Numbered from the stretch's first letter, positions 1-6,437 are shown. The stretch is DNA of 7,081 bases from an uncultured Ruminococcus sp. (GCA_947174625.1 CAMWJT010000065.1:1-7081); one strand, 5' to 3'. Notes: generated from the sequence alone by a model not told the origin. Numbers and translations: made by a program.

Positions 1-716
1 GCCGCCGGGTCAGCAAAAATAATCTGAATCCGATCCGGGATGTACTTGTTAATTGCCTGTTCAAACATCGGATAGACGACTTCCCGGCGATTGCCGAACA
101 TCCCGCAGCCGAATGCGCCCAGAATTAAAATATCCGGTTCATGATCTGCCATCAGCATGATAATATTTTCAATCCGGTTCTGCATAATCGCATTTAATTT
201 TTTACCGGAGAAGAAAAATCTTGCAAAATTCCGGTTCACCGCCGGACATGTGATAAAATCACACATCCGGGGTGCATCCAGAAGATTCCCGGCATGATCC
301 CGGATAATCGGGACATGTCCGGAATAGATCGCATAATTGGTATAATCCGGCAGGATATGCGCACGGTTGTGCTGATAGTATTTTTTGACTGTCCGGATTG
401 TGTAATATAGCAGACTTGCACGGCAAAGTGCTTCTTCCTGGGCATTTCCACCCAGGATGTAAGCACCGCCGGGGAACATGGCATTTGCAAAATTCAGGGC
501 AATGATTTTCTGATCTTCCGGCTGTGCCAGGATTGCCGAGATTGTGTCAGATTTCAGAATATGATCTTGCAGGACGAATTTTTCTGTTCTCTGCACAGGA
601 TCTGCATAACCACCATCAAATAATTCTGAGTACATTTGCAGATTTTTTTGCAGATTCTGATTTGCAAACTCCTGGAATAATCTGTCATTCTGAAATTTGA
701 TTTGCAGGAAATTCAT
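1..716 (-). CDS. TIGR02452 family protein, microbial PARG-like macrodomain (partial, C-terminus beyond window)
   Basis: I translated 238 codons from the ATG at 714-716 down to the window edge; the reading frame is open throughout and the C-terminus is missing. The family (TIGR02452, microbial-type PARG catalytic domain) has a macrodomain-like fold, and characterised relatives remove ADP-ribose from proteins; activity here is inferred. Visible signatures are NFANA (residues 75-79), PGGA (82-85), QEE (93-95, the catalytic glutamate pair) followed by ALCRASLLYY, and the late motif LGAFGCGMFGN (199-209). The usual third glycine of the GGG-X6-8-QEE motif is alanine (Ala85). The N-terminal 30 residues are Gln/Asn-rich and probably helical. 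There is no signal peptide, so it should be cytosolic. The start lies 27 nt after the acn stop codon, in the same frame, with an A/T-only gap and no recognisable Shine-Dalgarno, which suggests co-transcription with acn and perhaps translational coupling. No alternative ATG, GTG or TTG lies in the gap. Confidence 0.85.
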   Translation of the reverse strand, partial: MNFLQIKFQNDRLFQEFANQNLQKNLQMYSELFDGGYADPVQRTEKFVLQDHILKSDTISAILAQPEDQKIIALNFANAMFPGGAYILGGNAQEEALCRASLLYYTIRTVKKYYQHNRAHILPDYTNYAIYSGHVPIIRDHAGNLLDAPRMCDFITCPAVNRNFARFFFSGKKLNAIMQNRIENIIMLMADHEPDILILGAFGCGMFGNRREVVYPMFEQAINKYIPDRIQIIFADPA

Positions 717-743
717 AAAATTTAGAAATTTAAAATTTAAAGT

Positions 744-2681
744 TTATTTTAAATTCTCACGGGTATAATCCAGCAGTCCGCCGGCAAGCATAATATCTTT
801 TGTTCTGCCGGTCATCTCGCAGAGTACCGGGATTTCTTTGCCGGTTGTCTTGTTCAGGATCGTGAATTCTGTTTCGCCGTTCTGGATCTTCGCACGGATG
901 TCCGCCAGTTCGAGTACATCGCCCTGGGAGATCGTGTCATAATCGGATTCGTTCACGAACGTCAACGGCAGAATGCCGGCATTGACCAGATTTGCACGGT
1001 GAATTCTTGCAAAGGATTTCACAAGTACAGCTTTGATGCCCAGATATAATGGTGCCAGTGCGGCATGTTCTCTGGAAGAACCTTGTCCGTAGTTAGAACC
1101 GCCCACAATGATGCTCTTGCCGAGTTCTTTCGCTCTTGCCGGGAATGTCTCATCGCAGACAGTGAAGCAATGCTGAGAGATTGCCGGGATATTAGACCGT
1201 AACGGCAGGATTTTTGCACCAGCCGGCATGATATGATCCGTTGTGATATTATCCTCGACTTTGAGTGATACCGGCGCTGTGATGGAATCCTCCAGGGGCG
1301 CAGTCTCCGGATAAGGTTTAATATTGGGTCCTCTCAGAATCTCTACGCTGTCAGCTTCTTCCTCGGATGCCGGGAGTGCAATCATATTGTCATGGACTGT
1401 GAATTTTTCAGGCAGTACAAAATCTGGCATATCGCCGATTTCTCTGGGGTCTGTCAGATAACCCGTCACAGCAGAGATTGCTGCGAGTTCCGGCGATACC
1501 AGATAAATTTGTCCGTCCTTTGTCCCGGAACGTCCCAGGAAGTTCCGGTTGAATGTTCTCAGAGAGATCCCGGCAGAGTTGGGGGATTGTCCCATGCCGA
1601 TACAAGGACCACAGGCACTCTCCAGGATTCTTGCGCCGGCATCAATCATGATGGATAATAAGCCCATATCAGCCATCATATTCAGGACTTGCTTAGAACC
1701 GGGCGCAATGGCAAGAGACACGTCCGGATGTACGGTCTTGCCTTTGAGGATGTGCGCCACTTTCATCATGTCCAACAAAGAAGAATTGGTACAGGAACCA
1801 ATGCAAACCTGATCAATTTTTAATTTGCCGATTTCTGCAACGCTCTTGACATTGTCCGGAGAATGCGGACATGCTGCCAATGGCACGAGTTCGGACAGAT
1901 TGATTTCAACAACTTCGTCATAGACAGCATCATCATCTGCTTTCTGTTCTGTCCAGACTTCGCCTCTGCCCTGTGCTTCCAGGAATTGCTTTGTAATTTC
2001 GTCAGACGGGAAAATAGAAGTCGTCGCACCGAGTTCAGCGCCCATGTTCGTGATGGTTGCACGTTCCGGGACGGAAAGTGTCTTTACGCCCTCGCCGCAG
2101 TATTCGATTACTTTGCCGACACCGCCCTTAACGGACAATCTTTTGAGGACTTCCAGGATCACGTCTTTTGCGGCAACCCAGGGAGAGAGTTTACCAGTCA
2201 GATTGACTTTGACGATCCTGGGGTATGTAATATAATACGCACCGCCACCCATAGCAACAGCGACATCCAGACCGCCTGCGCCGATTGCAATCATGCCAAT
2301 ACCGCCGCCGGTTGGTGTATGACTGTCCGAACCGATCAGTGTCTTGCCGGGGATGCCGAAACGCTCCAGGTGAACCTGATGACAGATCCCGTTGCCGGGT
2401 CTGGAGAAATAGATCCCATGCTTTTTGGCAACAGAGCCGATAAAGCGATGATCATCCGCATTCTCAAAGCCGTTCTGGAGCGTATTGTGATCGATATAAG
2501 CAACACTGCGTTCTGTGCGGACACGTGGCACGCCCATTGCTTCAAATTCCAGATATGCCATAGTTCCGGTAGCATCCTGCGTTAATGTCTGATCGATCCG
2601 GATACCGATCTCTTGTCCTTTGACGAATTCGCCGTCAACGACATGTGCTTTTAAAATTTTTTCTGTGAGTGTCAAACCCAT
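744..2681 (-). CDS. acn: Aconitate hydratase, Aquifex-type (short, mitochondrial-like class)
   Basis: This cytosolic [4Fe-4S] enzyme isomerises citrate to isocitrate through cis-aconitate, feeding 2-oxoglutarate and glutamate synthesis. Numbering is from the upstream ATG at 2687 (647 residues). The large domain carries the substrate-loop motifs IDHNTLQ (65-71) and GSDSHTPTGGGIGM (119-132). The cluster ligands are Cys299 (IGSCTNSS) and Cys359/Cys362 (ACGPCIGMG). The C-terminal swivel domain holds YGQGSSREHAAL (533-544), which is aconitase-like; isopropylmalate isomerases normally have a different sequence after GSSRE. The length fits the TIGR01342-type aconitases (about 640-660 residues) rather than the roughly 900-residue AcnA/AcnB. 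Two in-frame ATGs are possible. I chose 2681 because AGGA ends 9 nt before it but only 3 nt before 2687, and because family members commonly begin MGLTL. The gene has its own consensus promoter and an insulating terminator upstream. No citrate synthase or isocitrate dehydrogenase gene is in the window. Confidence 0.95.
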   Translation of the reverse strand: MGLTLTEKILKAHVVDGEFVKGQEIGIRIDQTLTQDATGTMAYLEFEAMGVPRVRTERSVAYIDHNTLQNGFENADDHRFIGSVAKKHGIYFSRPGNGICHQVHLERFGIPGKTLIGSDSHTPTGGGIGMIAIGAGGLDVAVAMGGGAYYITYPRIVKVNLTGKLSPWVAAKDVILEVLKRLSVKGGVGKVIEYCGEGVKTLSVPERATITNMGAELGATTSIFPSDEITKQFLEAQGRGEVWTEQKADDDAVYDEVVEINLSELVPLAACPHSPDNVKSVAEIGKLKIDQVCIGSCTNSSLLDMMKVAHILKGKTVHPDVSLAIAPGSKQVLNMMADMGLLSIMIDAGARILESACGPCIGMGQSPNSAGISLRTFNRNFLGRSGTKDGQIYLVSPELAAISAVTGYLTDPREIGDMPDFVLPEKFTVHDNMIALPASEEEADSVEILRGPNIKPYPETAPLEDSITAPVSLKVEDNITTDHIMPAGAKILPLRSNIPAISQHCFTVCDETFPARAKELGKSIIVGGSNYGQGSSREHAALAPLYLGIKAVLVKSFARIHRANLVNAGILPLTFVNESDYDTISQGDVLELADIRAKIQNGETEFTILNKTTGKEIPVLCEMTGRTKDIMLAGGLLDYTRENLK

Positions 2682-2690
2682 GTTCATTCA

Positions 2691-2698
2691 TCCTTTCT
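2691..2698 (-). promoter_or_regulatory. acn ribosome binding site (decides start)
   Basis: On the minus strand AGAAAGGA ends 9 nt before the ATG at 2681 and 3 nt before the in-frame ATG at 2687. The longer spacing is normal for a Gram-positive Shine-Dalgarno and favours the downstream ATG. Confidence 0.6.
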
Positions 2699-2715
2699 GG
2701 AAAATTTCTAATTTA

Positions 2716-2744
2716 ATTATATACCAAAAAACAGAATTTGTCAA
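2716..2744 (-). promoter_or_regulatory. acn SigA-type promoter (consensus -35 and -10)
   Basis: Read on the minus strand, TTGACA (2744-2739) and TATAAT (2721-2716) are separated by exactly 17 bp, matching the housekeeping sigma factor consensus at every position. Transcription would start near 2709, giving a short leader of roughly 22-28 nt before the acn start. The ppdK terminator lies immediately upstream, so acn should not depend on read-through from ppdK. I see no obvious operator palindrome overlapping the promoter. Confidence 0.9.
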
Positions 2745-2784
2745 CCGTCTGGGCAATAAAACTTGTTTTTTGAAAAAATTCTGC

Positions 2785-2826
2785 AAAAATACCTGTATCA
2801 TAGCATTGACTATGATACAGGTATTT
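2785..2826 (-). terminator. ppdK terminator, perfect 17-bp stem
   Basis: Arms 2787-2803 and 2810-2826 are perfectly complementary over 17 bp around the six-base loop CATTGA. On the minus strand the stem runs into ATTTTT, as expected for an intrinsic terminator of ppdK, whose stop codon is about 180 nt upstream. On the plus strand the stem is also followed by a T-rich run (to about 2840), so it may work in both directions. The stem is long but A+T-rich in its outer half. Confidence 0.8.
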
Positions 2827-3009
2827 ATATTTTTTTATTTACCAGATAATTATCAATTATTTTTCAGTATGACTGCAAGAGCATTGTTTCAGAGTAGTAT
2901 TATCCGGAATCCCGGCGCTTGTCCGGCTTGTGATGCCCGGAGCTGTCCGGATTCTGAACGGTGCAGATTGCAGAATCAATTTTTGCAGTCTTGAAAAATG
3001 ATTTATAAA
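2827..3009 (-). other. ppdK 3' UTR with G+C-rich foldable island
   Basis: No convincing gene is seen between the ppdK stop and its terminator. On the minus strand an A/T-rich segment flanks an island at about 2888-2958 that is much richer in G+C. The island can fold. An outer 6-bp helix pairs 2888-2893 with 2953-2958, a 7-bp helix pairs 2902-2908 with 2946-2952 (ATCCGGA with TCCGGAT), and an inner 5-bp helix pairs 2922-2926 with 2937-2941. CCGG recurs several times, which makes alternative pairings possible. It could be a 3'-UTR-derived small RNA, an mRNA stabiliser or a decayed element. A 41-codon plus-strand frame (2869-2994) overlaps it but lacks a ribosome binding site. Confidence 0.35.
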
Positions 3010-5634
3010 TTACTTGTTATTGATTGCAGCCTGTGCAGCAGCCAGTCTTGCGATCGGTACACGGAACGGAGAGCAGGATACATAGCTCAGACCGATCTTG
3101 TGGCAGAACTCTACAGATGTCGGGTCGCCGCCGTGTTCGCCGCAGATACCAAGGTGCATTTCCGGACGAACTTCCTTGCCCATCTTGACAGCCATTTCCA
3201 TCAGCTTGCCCACACCTGTCTGGTCGAGCTTTGCAAACGGATCGTTCTCGAAGATCTTCTTTTCATAGTAATCTTTCAGGAACTTGCCTGCATCATCACG
3301 GGAGAAACCGTAGGTCATCTGTGTCAGGTCATTTGTACCGAAGCAGAAGAATTCAGCTTCTTTTGCGATTTCGTCAGCTGTCAGAGCAGCTCTCGGAATC
3401 TCGATCATTGTGCCGACTTCATACTTGAGTTCTGCACCTGCTGCTGCGATTTCAGCATCTGCTGTCTCAACAACGGCTTTCTTGACGAACTTCAGCTCTT
3501 TGATTTCGCCTACCAGCGGAATCATGATTTCCGGTACAACGTTCCAGTCCGGATGGTTTTTCTGTACGTTGATTGCTGCACGGATGACAGCTCTTGTCTG
3601 CATCTTTGCAATTTCCGGATATGTGACAGCCAGACGACAGCCACGGTGACCCATCATCGGATTGAATTCATGCAGAGATGCAATGATTGCCTTGATGGTT
3701 TCCACGGATTTGCCCTGTGCGTCAGCCAGTTTCTGGATGTCTTCTTCTTCTGTCGGAACGAATTCATGCAGAGGCGGATCCAGGAAACGGATGGTAACAG
3801 GATTGCCTTCGAGTGCCTCATAGAGTGCCTCAAAGTCTGCCTGCTGCATCGGGAGAATTTTCTCCAGTGCGACTTCACGTTCTTCTACAGTATCAGCGCA
3901 GATCATCTCACGGAATGCAGCGATTCTGGATTCTTCAAAGAACATATGCTCTGTACGGCAGAGACCGATACCCTCTGCGCCGAGTTCTCTTGCTTTCTTA
4001 GCGTCAGCAGGTGTGTCAGCGTTGGTACGGACTTTCAGTACTCTGTACTTGTCAGCCCAGTTCATGATGCGCTCAAATTCGCCGGCGATCTGTGCATCTA
4101 CTGTCGGGATGATGCCGTCATAGATGTTACCAGTTGTGCCGTCAATAGAGATGGCATCACCTTCATGGAATGTCTTGCCTGCAAGTGTGAACTGCTTGTT
4201 TTCTTCGTCCATCTTGATGTCGCCACAGCCAGATACACAGCATGTACCCATGCCACGTGCAACAACGGCAGCGTGAGATGTCATACCGCCACGGACGGTC
4301 AGGATGCCCTGTGCGGACTTCATACCTGTGATGTCCTCAGGGGATGTTTCCAGACGAACCAGAACGACTTTCTCGCCTTTTTCTGCCCATTCTACAGCAT
4401 CATCAGCAGTGAATACGATCTTGCCGCATGCTGCGCCGGGAGATGCACCGAGACCCTTGCCGATTGCCTGTGCTTTTTTGAGTTCTGCTGTATCGAACTG
4501 CGGATGGAGCAGTGTGTCGAGGTTTCTCGGATCAATCATAGCCACTGCTTCTTCTTCGGAACGCATGCCTTCGTCAACGAGATCACAAGCGATCTTGAGA
4601 GCAGCCTGAGCAGTTCTCTTGCCGTTTCTGGTCTGGAGCATGAATAATTCGCCGTGTTCTACGGTGAATTCCATGTCCTGCATGTCTCTGTAGTGATTTT
4701 CCAGTGTCTGACAAACATTCTGGAATTTTTCAAATGCAGCCGGGAATTTTTCAGCCATCTGTGCAATCGGCATCGGTGTGCGAACACCTGCTACTACGTC
4801 TTCGCCCTGTGCATTGGTCAGGAATTCGCCCATAAGCTTCTTTTCGCCTGTTGCAGGGTCACGGGTGAATGCTACACCAGTACCGCAGTCGTCGCCCATA
4901 TTACCGAATGCCATTGCCTGTACGTTGACAGCAGTACCCCAGGAGAACGGGATGTCATTGTCACGTCTGTACACATTTGCTCTGGGGTTGTCCCAGCTGC
5001 GGAATACAGCCTTGATTGCGCCCATGAGCTGTTCTTTCGGATCAGCCGGGAAGTCTTCGCCGATTTTTTCCTTGTATTCAGCCTTGAACTGTCCAGCGAG
5101 TTCCTTCAGGTCGTCCGCAGTGAGTTCTACGTCCTGCGTCACACCCTTCTTTTCTTTCATTTCGTCGATGAGCTGTTCAAAATATTTTTTGCCGACTTCC
5201 ATAACAACATCAGAATACATCTGGATGAATCTTCTGTAGCAGTCCCAAGCCCATCTGGGGTTGTTGGACTTTTCAGCCATGTAGTTGACAACGTCTTCAT
5301 TCAGACCGAGGTTCAGGATGGTATCCATCATGCCAGGCATGGAAGCTCTTGCACCGGAACGAACGGAAACAAGAAGCGGATTTTCCTTGTCGCCGAATTT
5401 CTTGCCAATTCTTTCTTCCATTTTGACAATGTTTTCTTCGATTTCAGCCATGATTTCGTCGCTGATACCGCCGTCTTCATAATACTGTGTGCAAGCCTCA
5501 GTGGTGATTGTGAAGCCCTGTGGTACAGGGATACCGAGATTTGTCATCTCTGCCAGGTTTGCACCCTTGCCGCCGAGGAGTTCCCGCATGTCAGCGTTGC
5601 CCTCAGTGAACTGATAAACATATTTCTTGCTCAT
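3010..5634 (-). CDS. ppdK: Pyruvate, phosphate dikinase
   Basis: This cytosolic enzyme catalyses ATP + phosphate + pyruvate to and from AMP + PPi + PEP, and in anaerobes it often works alongside or in place of pyruvate kinase. At 874 residues it matches the full-length clostridial enzyme. The N-terminal ATP-grasp domain shows GGKGANLAEM (21-30), RSGARASMPGMMDTI (92-106) and ETSPEDI (429-435). The swivelling phosphohistidine domain carries GGMTSHAAVVARG (449-461) with phospho-acceptor His454. The C-terminal TIM barrel binds PEP/pyruvate and shows GLCRTEHMF (557-565), TIRFLDPPLHEF (614-625), GTMIEIPRA (741-749), FGTNDLTQMTYG (765-776) and the catalytic-cysteine region GICGEHGGDP (829-838, Cys831). 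Thr452-Ser453 beside the histidine is where DUF299-type kinase/phosphatases regulate relatives; no such regulator is in the window. GGAGG at 5645-5649 lies 10 nt before the start. It appears monocistronic. Confidence 0.98.
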   Translation of the reverse strand: MSKKYVYQFTEGNADMRELLGGKGANLAEMTNLGIPVPQGFTITTEACTQYYEDGGISDEIMAEIEENIVKMEERIGKKFGDKENPLLVSVRSGARASMPGMMDTILNLGLNEDVVNYMAEKSNNPRWAWDCYRRFIQMYSDVVMEVGKKYFEQLIDEMKEKKGVTQDVELTADDLKELAGQFKAEYKEKIGEDFPADPKEQLMGAIKAVFRSWDNPRANVYRRDNDIPFSWGTAVNVQAMAFGNMGDDCGTGVAFTRDPATGEKKLMGEFLTNAQGEDVVAGVRTPMPIAQMAEKFPAAFEKFQNVCQTLENHYRDMQDMEFTVEHGELFMLQTRNGKRTAQAALKIACDLVDEGMRSEEEAVAMIDPRNLDTLLHPQFDTAELKKAQAIGKGLGASPGAACGKIVFTADDAVEWAEKGEKVVLVRLETSPEDITGMKSAQGILTVRGGMTSHAAVVARGMGTCCVSGCGDIKMDEENKQFTLAGKTFHEGDAISIDGTTGNIYDGIIPTVDAQIAGEFERIMNWADKYRVLKVRTNADTPADAKKARELGAEGIGLCRTEHMFFEESRIAAFREMICADTVEEREVALEKILPMQQADFEALYEALEGNPVTIRFLDPPLHEFVPTEEEDIQKLADAQGKSVETIKAIIASLHEFNPMMGHRGCRLAVTYPEIAKMQTRAVIRAAINVQKNHPDWNVVPEIMIPLVGEIKELKFVKKAVVETADAEIAAAGAELKYEVGTMIEIPRAALTADEIAKEAEFFCFGTNDLTQMTYGFSRDDAGKFLKDYYEKKIFENDPFAKLDQTGVGKLMEMAVKMGKEVRPEMHLGICGEHGGDPTSVEFCHKIGLSYVSCSPFRVPIARLAAAQAAINNK

Positions 5635-5736
5635 TGGTCTATTACCTCCAAATTAGATTTTTCCGTACAGGAACACCGGATCTGAAAAAAATCCGGAATC
5701 ATTTTTTGGGATCAAAAATAATTCCTGCCGGAGCGT
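5635..5736 (-). promoter_or_regulatory. ppdK 5' leader with two hairpins sharing bases
   Basis: From the predicted start near 5736, the leader is about 100 nt and ends with GGAGG (5645-5649), 10 nt from the ATG. Hairpin 1 pairs 5721-5725 with 5695-5699 and 5714-5719 with 5701-5706 (5 + 6 bp around one mismatch). Hairpin 2 pairs 5691-5696 with 5676-5681 (CCGGAT with ATCCGG, 9-nt loop). The two share bases 5695-5696, and a third CCGG at 5728-5731 offers further alternative pairings. I do not recognise a known riboswitch class; the fold is seen by eye, and regulation is inferred. Confidence 0.35.
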
Positions 5737-5742
5737 ATTTTT

Positions 5743-5772
5743 ATTATAACATATTCTGAAAAAAAAATCCAC
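5743..5772 (-). promoter_or_regulatory. ppdK promoter, extended -10
   Basis: On the minus strand TGTTATAAT (5751-5743) is a perfect extended -10 (TGnTATAAT). There is no good TTGACA at 16-18 bp. A run of nine T residues followed by CAG occupies the spacer, and T-tracts of this kind can help extended -10 promoters. The predicted start is near 5736. Confidence 0.7.
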
Positions 5773-5862
5773 CGTTTTTTAGTAGAAATTATGGGTTAAT
5801 TTTACAGCACTTTTCACAAAAATTATGAACAAATTAAAAATTTTGGAAAAATTAAAAAATAT
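5773..5862. other. A/T-rich spacer, nothing further recognised
   Basis: The gap between the YbjN-like gene and ppdK (5635-5949) holds, in minus-strand order, two terminator hairpins, this A/T-rich spacer, the ppdK promoter and the ppdK leader. In the spacer itself I see only A and T tracts and a 28-codon plus-strand frame from 5825 without a ribosome binding site. Confidence 0.6.
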
Positions 5863-5883
5863 TTCCAGTCTTGTATGCTGGAA
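5845..5883 (-). terminator. Second of two tandem terminators after the downstream YbjN-like gene
   Basis: TTCCAG and CTGGAA (5883-5878 with 5868-5863) form a 6-bp stem with a 9-nt loop. On the minus strand it is followed by ATATTTTTTAATTTTT. The stem is short, so on its own it would be weak. It probably backs up the hairpin just before it. Confidence 0.5.
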
Positions 5884-5925
5884 TAAAAATAAAACGAAGC
5901 ACCTCTTGTAGATGATAGATGCTTC
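5884..5925 (-). terminator. First terminator after the downstream YbjN-like gene
   Basis: Beginning about 25 nt after the stop codon, GAAGCA (5925-5920) pairs with TGCTTC (5901-5896). Two more inner pairs are possible after one mismatch. On the minus strand the stem is followed by GTTTTATTTTTATT. Position and T-tract fit an intrinsic terminator. Confidence 0.65.
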
Positions 5926-5949
5926 TGAAAAAAATGTAAAAATAAATAA

Positions 5950-6360
5950 TCATCGGATGATTTTCATCAACTGTTCATAAAATTCGTCTGCTCCCTGGTA
6001 TAATCTCAAAAATATTTCCAATGCTGTTTCACCGGGATCTTTGCAGGACATCATGAAGTCATAACTCAAGCTAACAGTGTTGTCTTCGTCCACACTGAAT
6101 CTCACATAGCGGTATTCATTGTTGAAACGATTGATCAGTTTTAGTACATTTGTAAGCTTTTTGGGTTTAAAAGAAATAAAATCATAGACACGCATTGCGA
6201 CATCATTATCATCACTTTCAGAAATAAATAAGACATTGAATTTCGTCAGCTCAGAAGCAATGCCTGTAATGACAGTACTGCTGTCTTCATCCGTCTCAGT
6301 AACATACTTTATATCGTTTTCGTCAAATACTTTACAGATTGCTTTGATTGCTTTGAACAT
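5950..6360 (-). CDS. YbjN domain-like protein, downstream copy
   Basis: This is a 136-residue acidic, soluble protein without signal peptide or membrane segment. It resembles YbjN-domain proteins (PF10722), whose fold is related to type III secretion chaperones and whose role in Gram-positive bacteria is not established. Visible traits are an N-terminal helix with FDENDIKY (12-19), the strand DDNDVAMRVYDF (50-61), and the core FNNEYRYVRFSVDED (79-93) followed by VSLSYDF. It ends in a C-terminal helix. Cys9 and Cys106 are shared with the neighbouring paralogue. Ungapped alignment to that paralogue gives 73 identities in 136 positions. AGGAG (6370-6374) lies 9 nt before the ATG. A private promoter and tandem terminators make it a single-gene unit. 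Base composition is visibly more A+T-rich than ppdK. The family call rests on pattern memory, and the function is unknown. Confidence 0.75.
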   Translation of the reverse strand: MFKAIKAICKVFDENDIKYVTETDEDSSTVITGIASELTKFNVLFISESDDNDVAMRVYDFISFKPKKLTNVLKLINRFNNEYRYVRFSVDEDNTVSLSYDFMMSCKDPGETALEIFLRLYQGADEFYEQLMKIIR

Positions 6361-6412
6361 AAAATCACGCTCCTAATTATAAATTTATAAATTATAAATT
6401 AAATTATCTATT

Positions 6413-6435
6413 ATTTTAGCATAATTTTCTGAAAA
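6413..6435 (-). promoter_or_regulatory. Extended -10 promoter of the downstream YbjN-like gene
   Basis: TGCTAAAAT (6421-6413, minus strand) is an extended -10 with one mismatch to TATAAT. The palindrome TTTTCTGAAAA (6425-6435) sits just upstream of it, and no clear -35 is present. The same arrangement precedes the neighbouring paralogue, which supports its being functional. The predicted leader is about 45 nt, almost only A and T until AGGAG. Confidence 0.6.
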
Positions 6436-6437
6436 CA

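Noticed and set aside
236..490. 84-codon minus-strand frame beginning MQMPCSPA
   Set aside because: It overlaps the PARG-like gene in another frame. The PARG-like frame carries the conserved motifs and continues to the window edge.
1863..2585. 240-codon plus-strand frame antisense to acn
   Set aside because: It sits entirely inside the aconitase gene, has no ribosome binding site or domain, and has the low-complexity Cys/Phe-rich look of an antisense frame.
2998..5685. Two long plus-strand open frames (549 and 343 codons) lying antisense to ppdK
   Set aside because: They fall within one highly conserved enzyme gene. Their translations are rich in Cys, His and Phe with no recognisable motif, and neither has a ribosome binding site. 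They are shadows of codon use in ppdK.
5825..5911. 28-codon plus-strand frame starting MNKLKILEKL
   Set aside because: It has no Shine-Dalgarno, runs through a terminator hairpin on the opposite strand, and its Lys/Asn/Leu content is what A/T-rich spacer would give by chance.
6382..6393. Palindrome AATTTATAAATT in the YbjN-like leader as an operator
   Set aside because: It consists only of A and T in an A/T-only leader and falls in the one segment that differs between the two paralogues, so chance is the simpler explanation.
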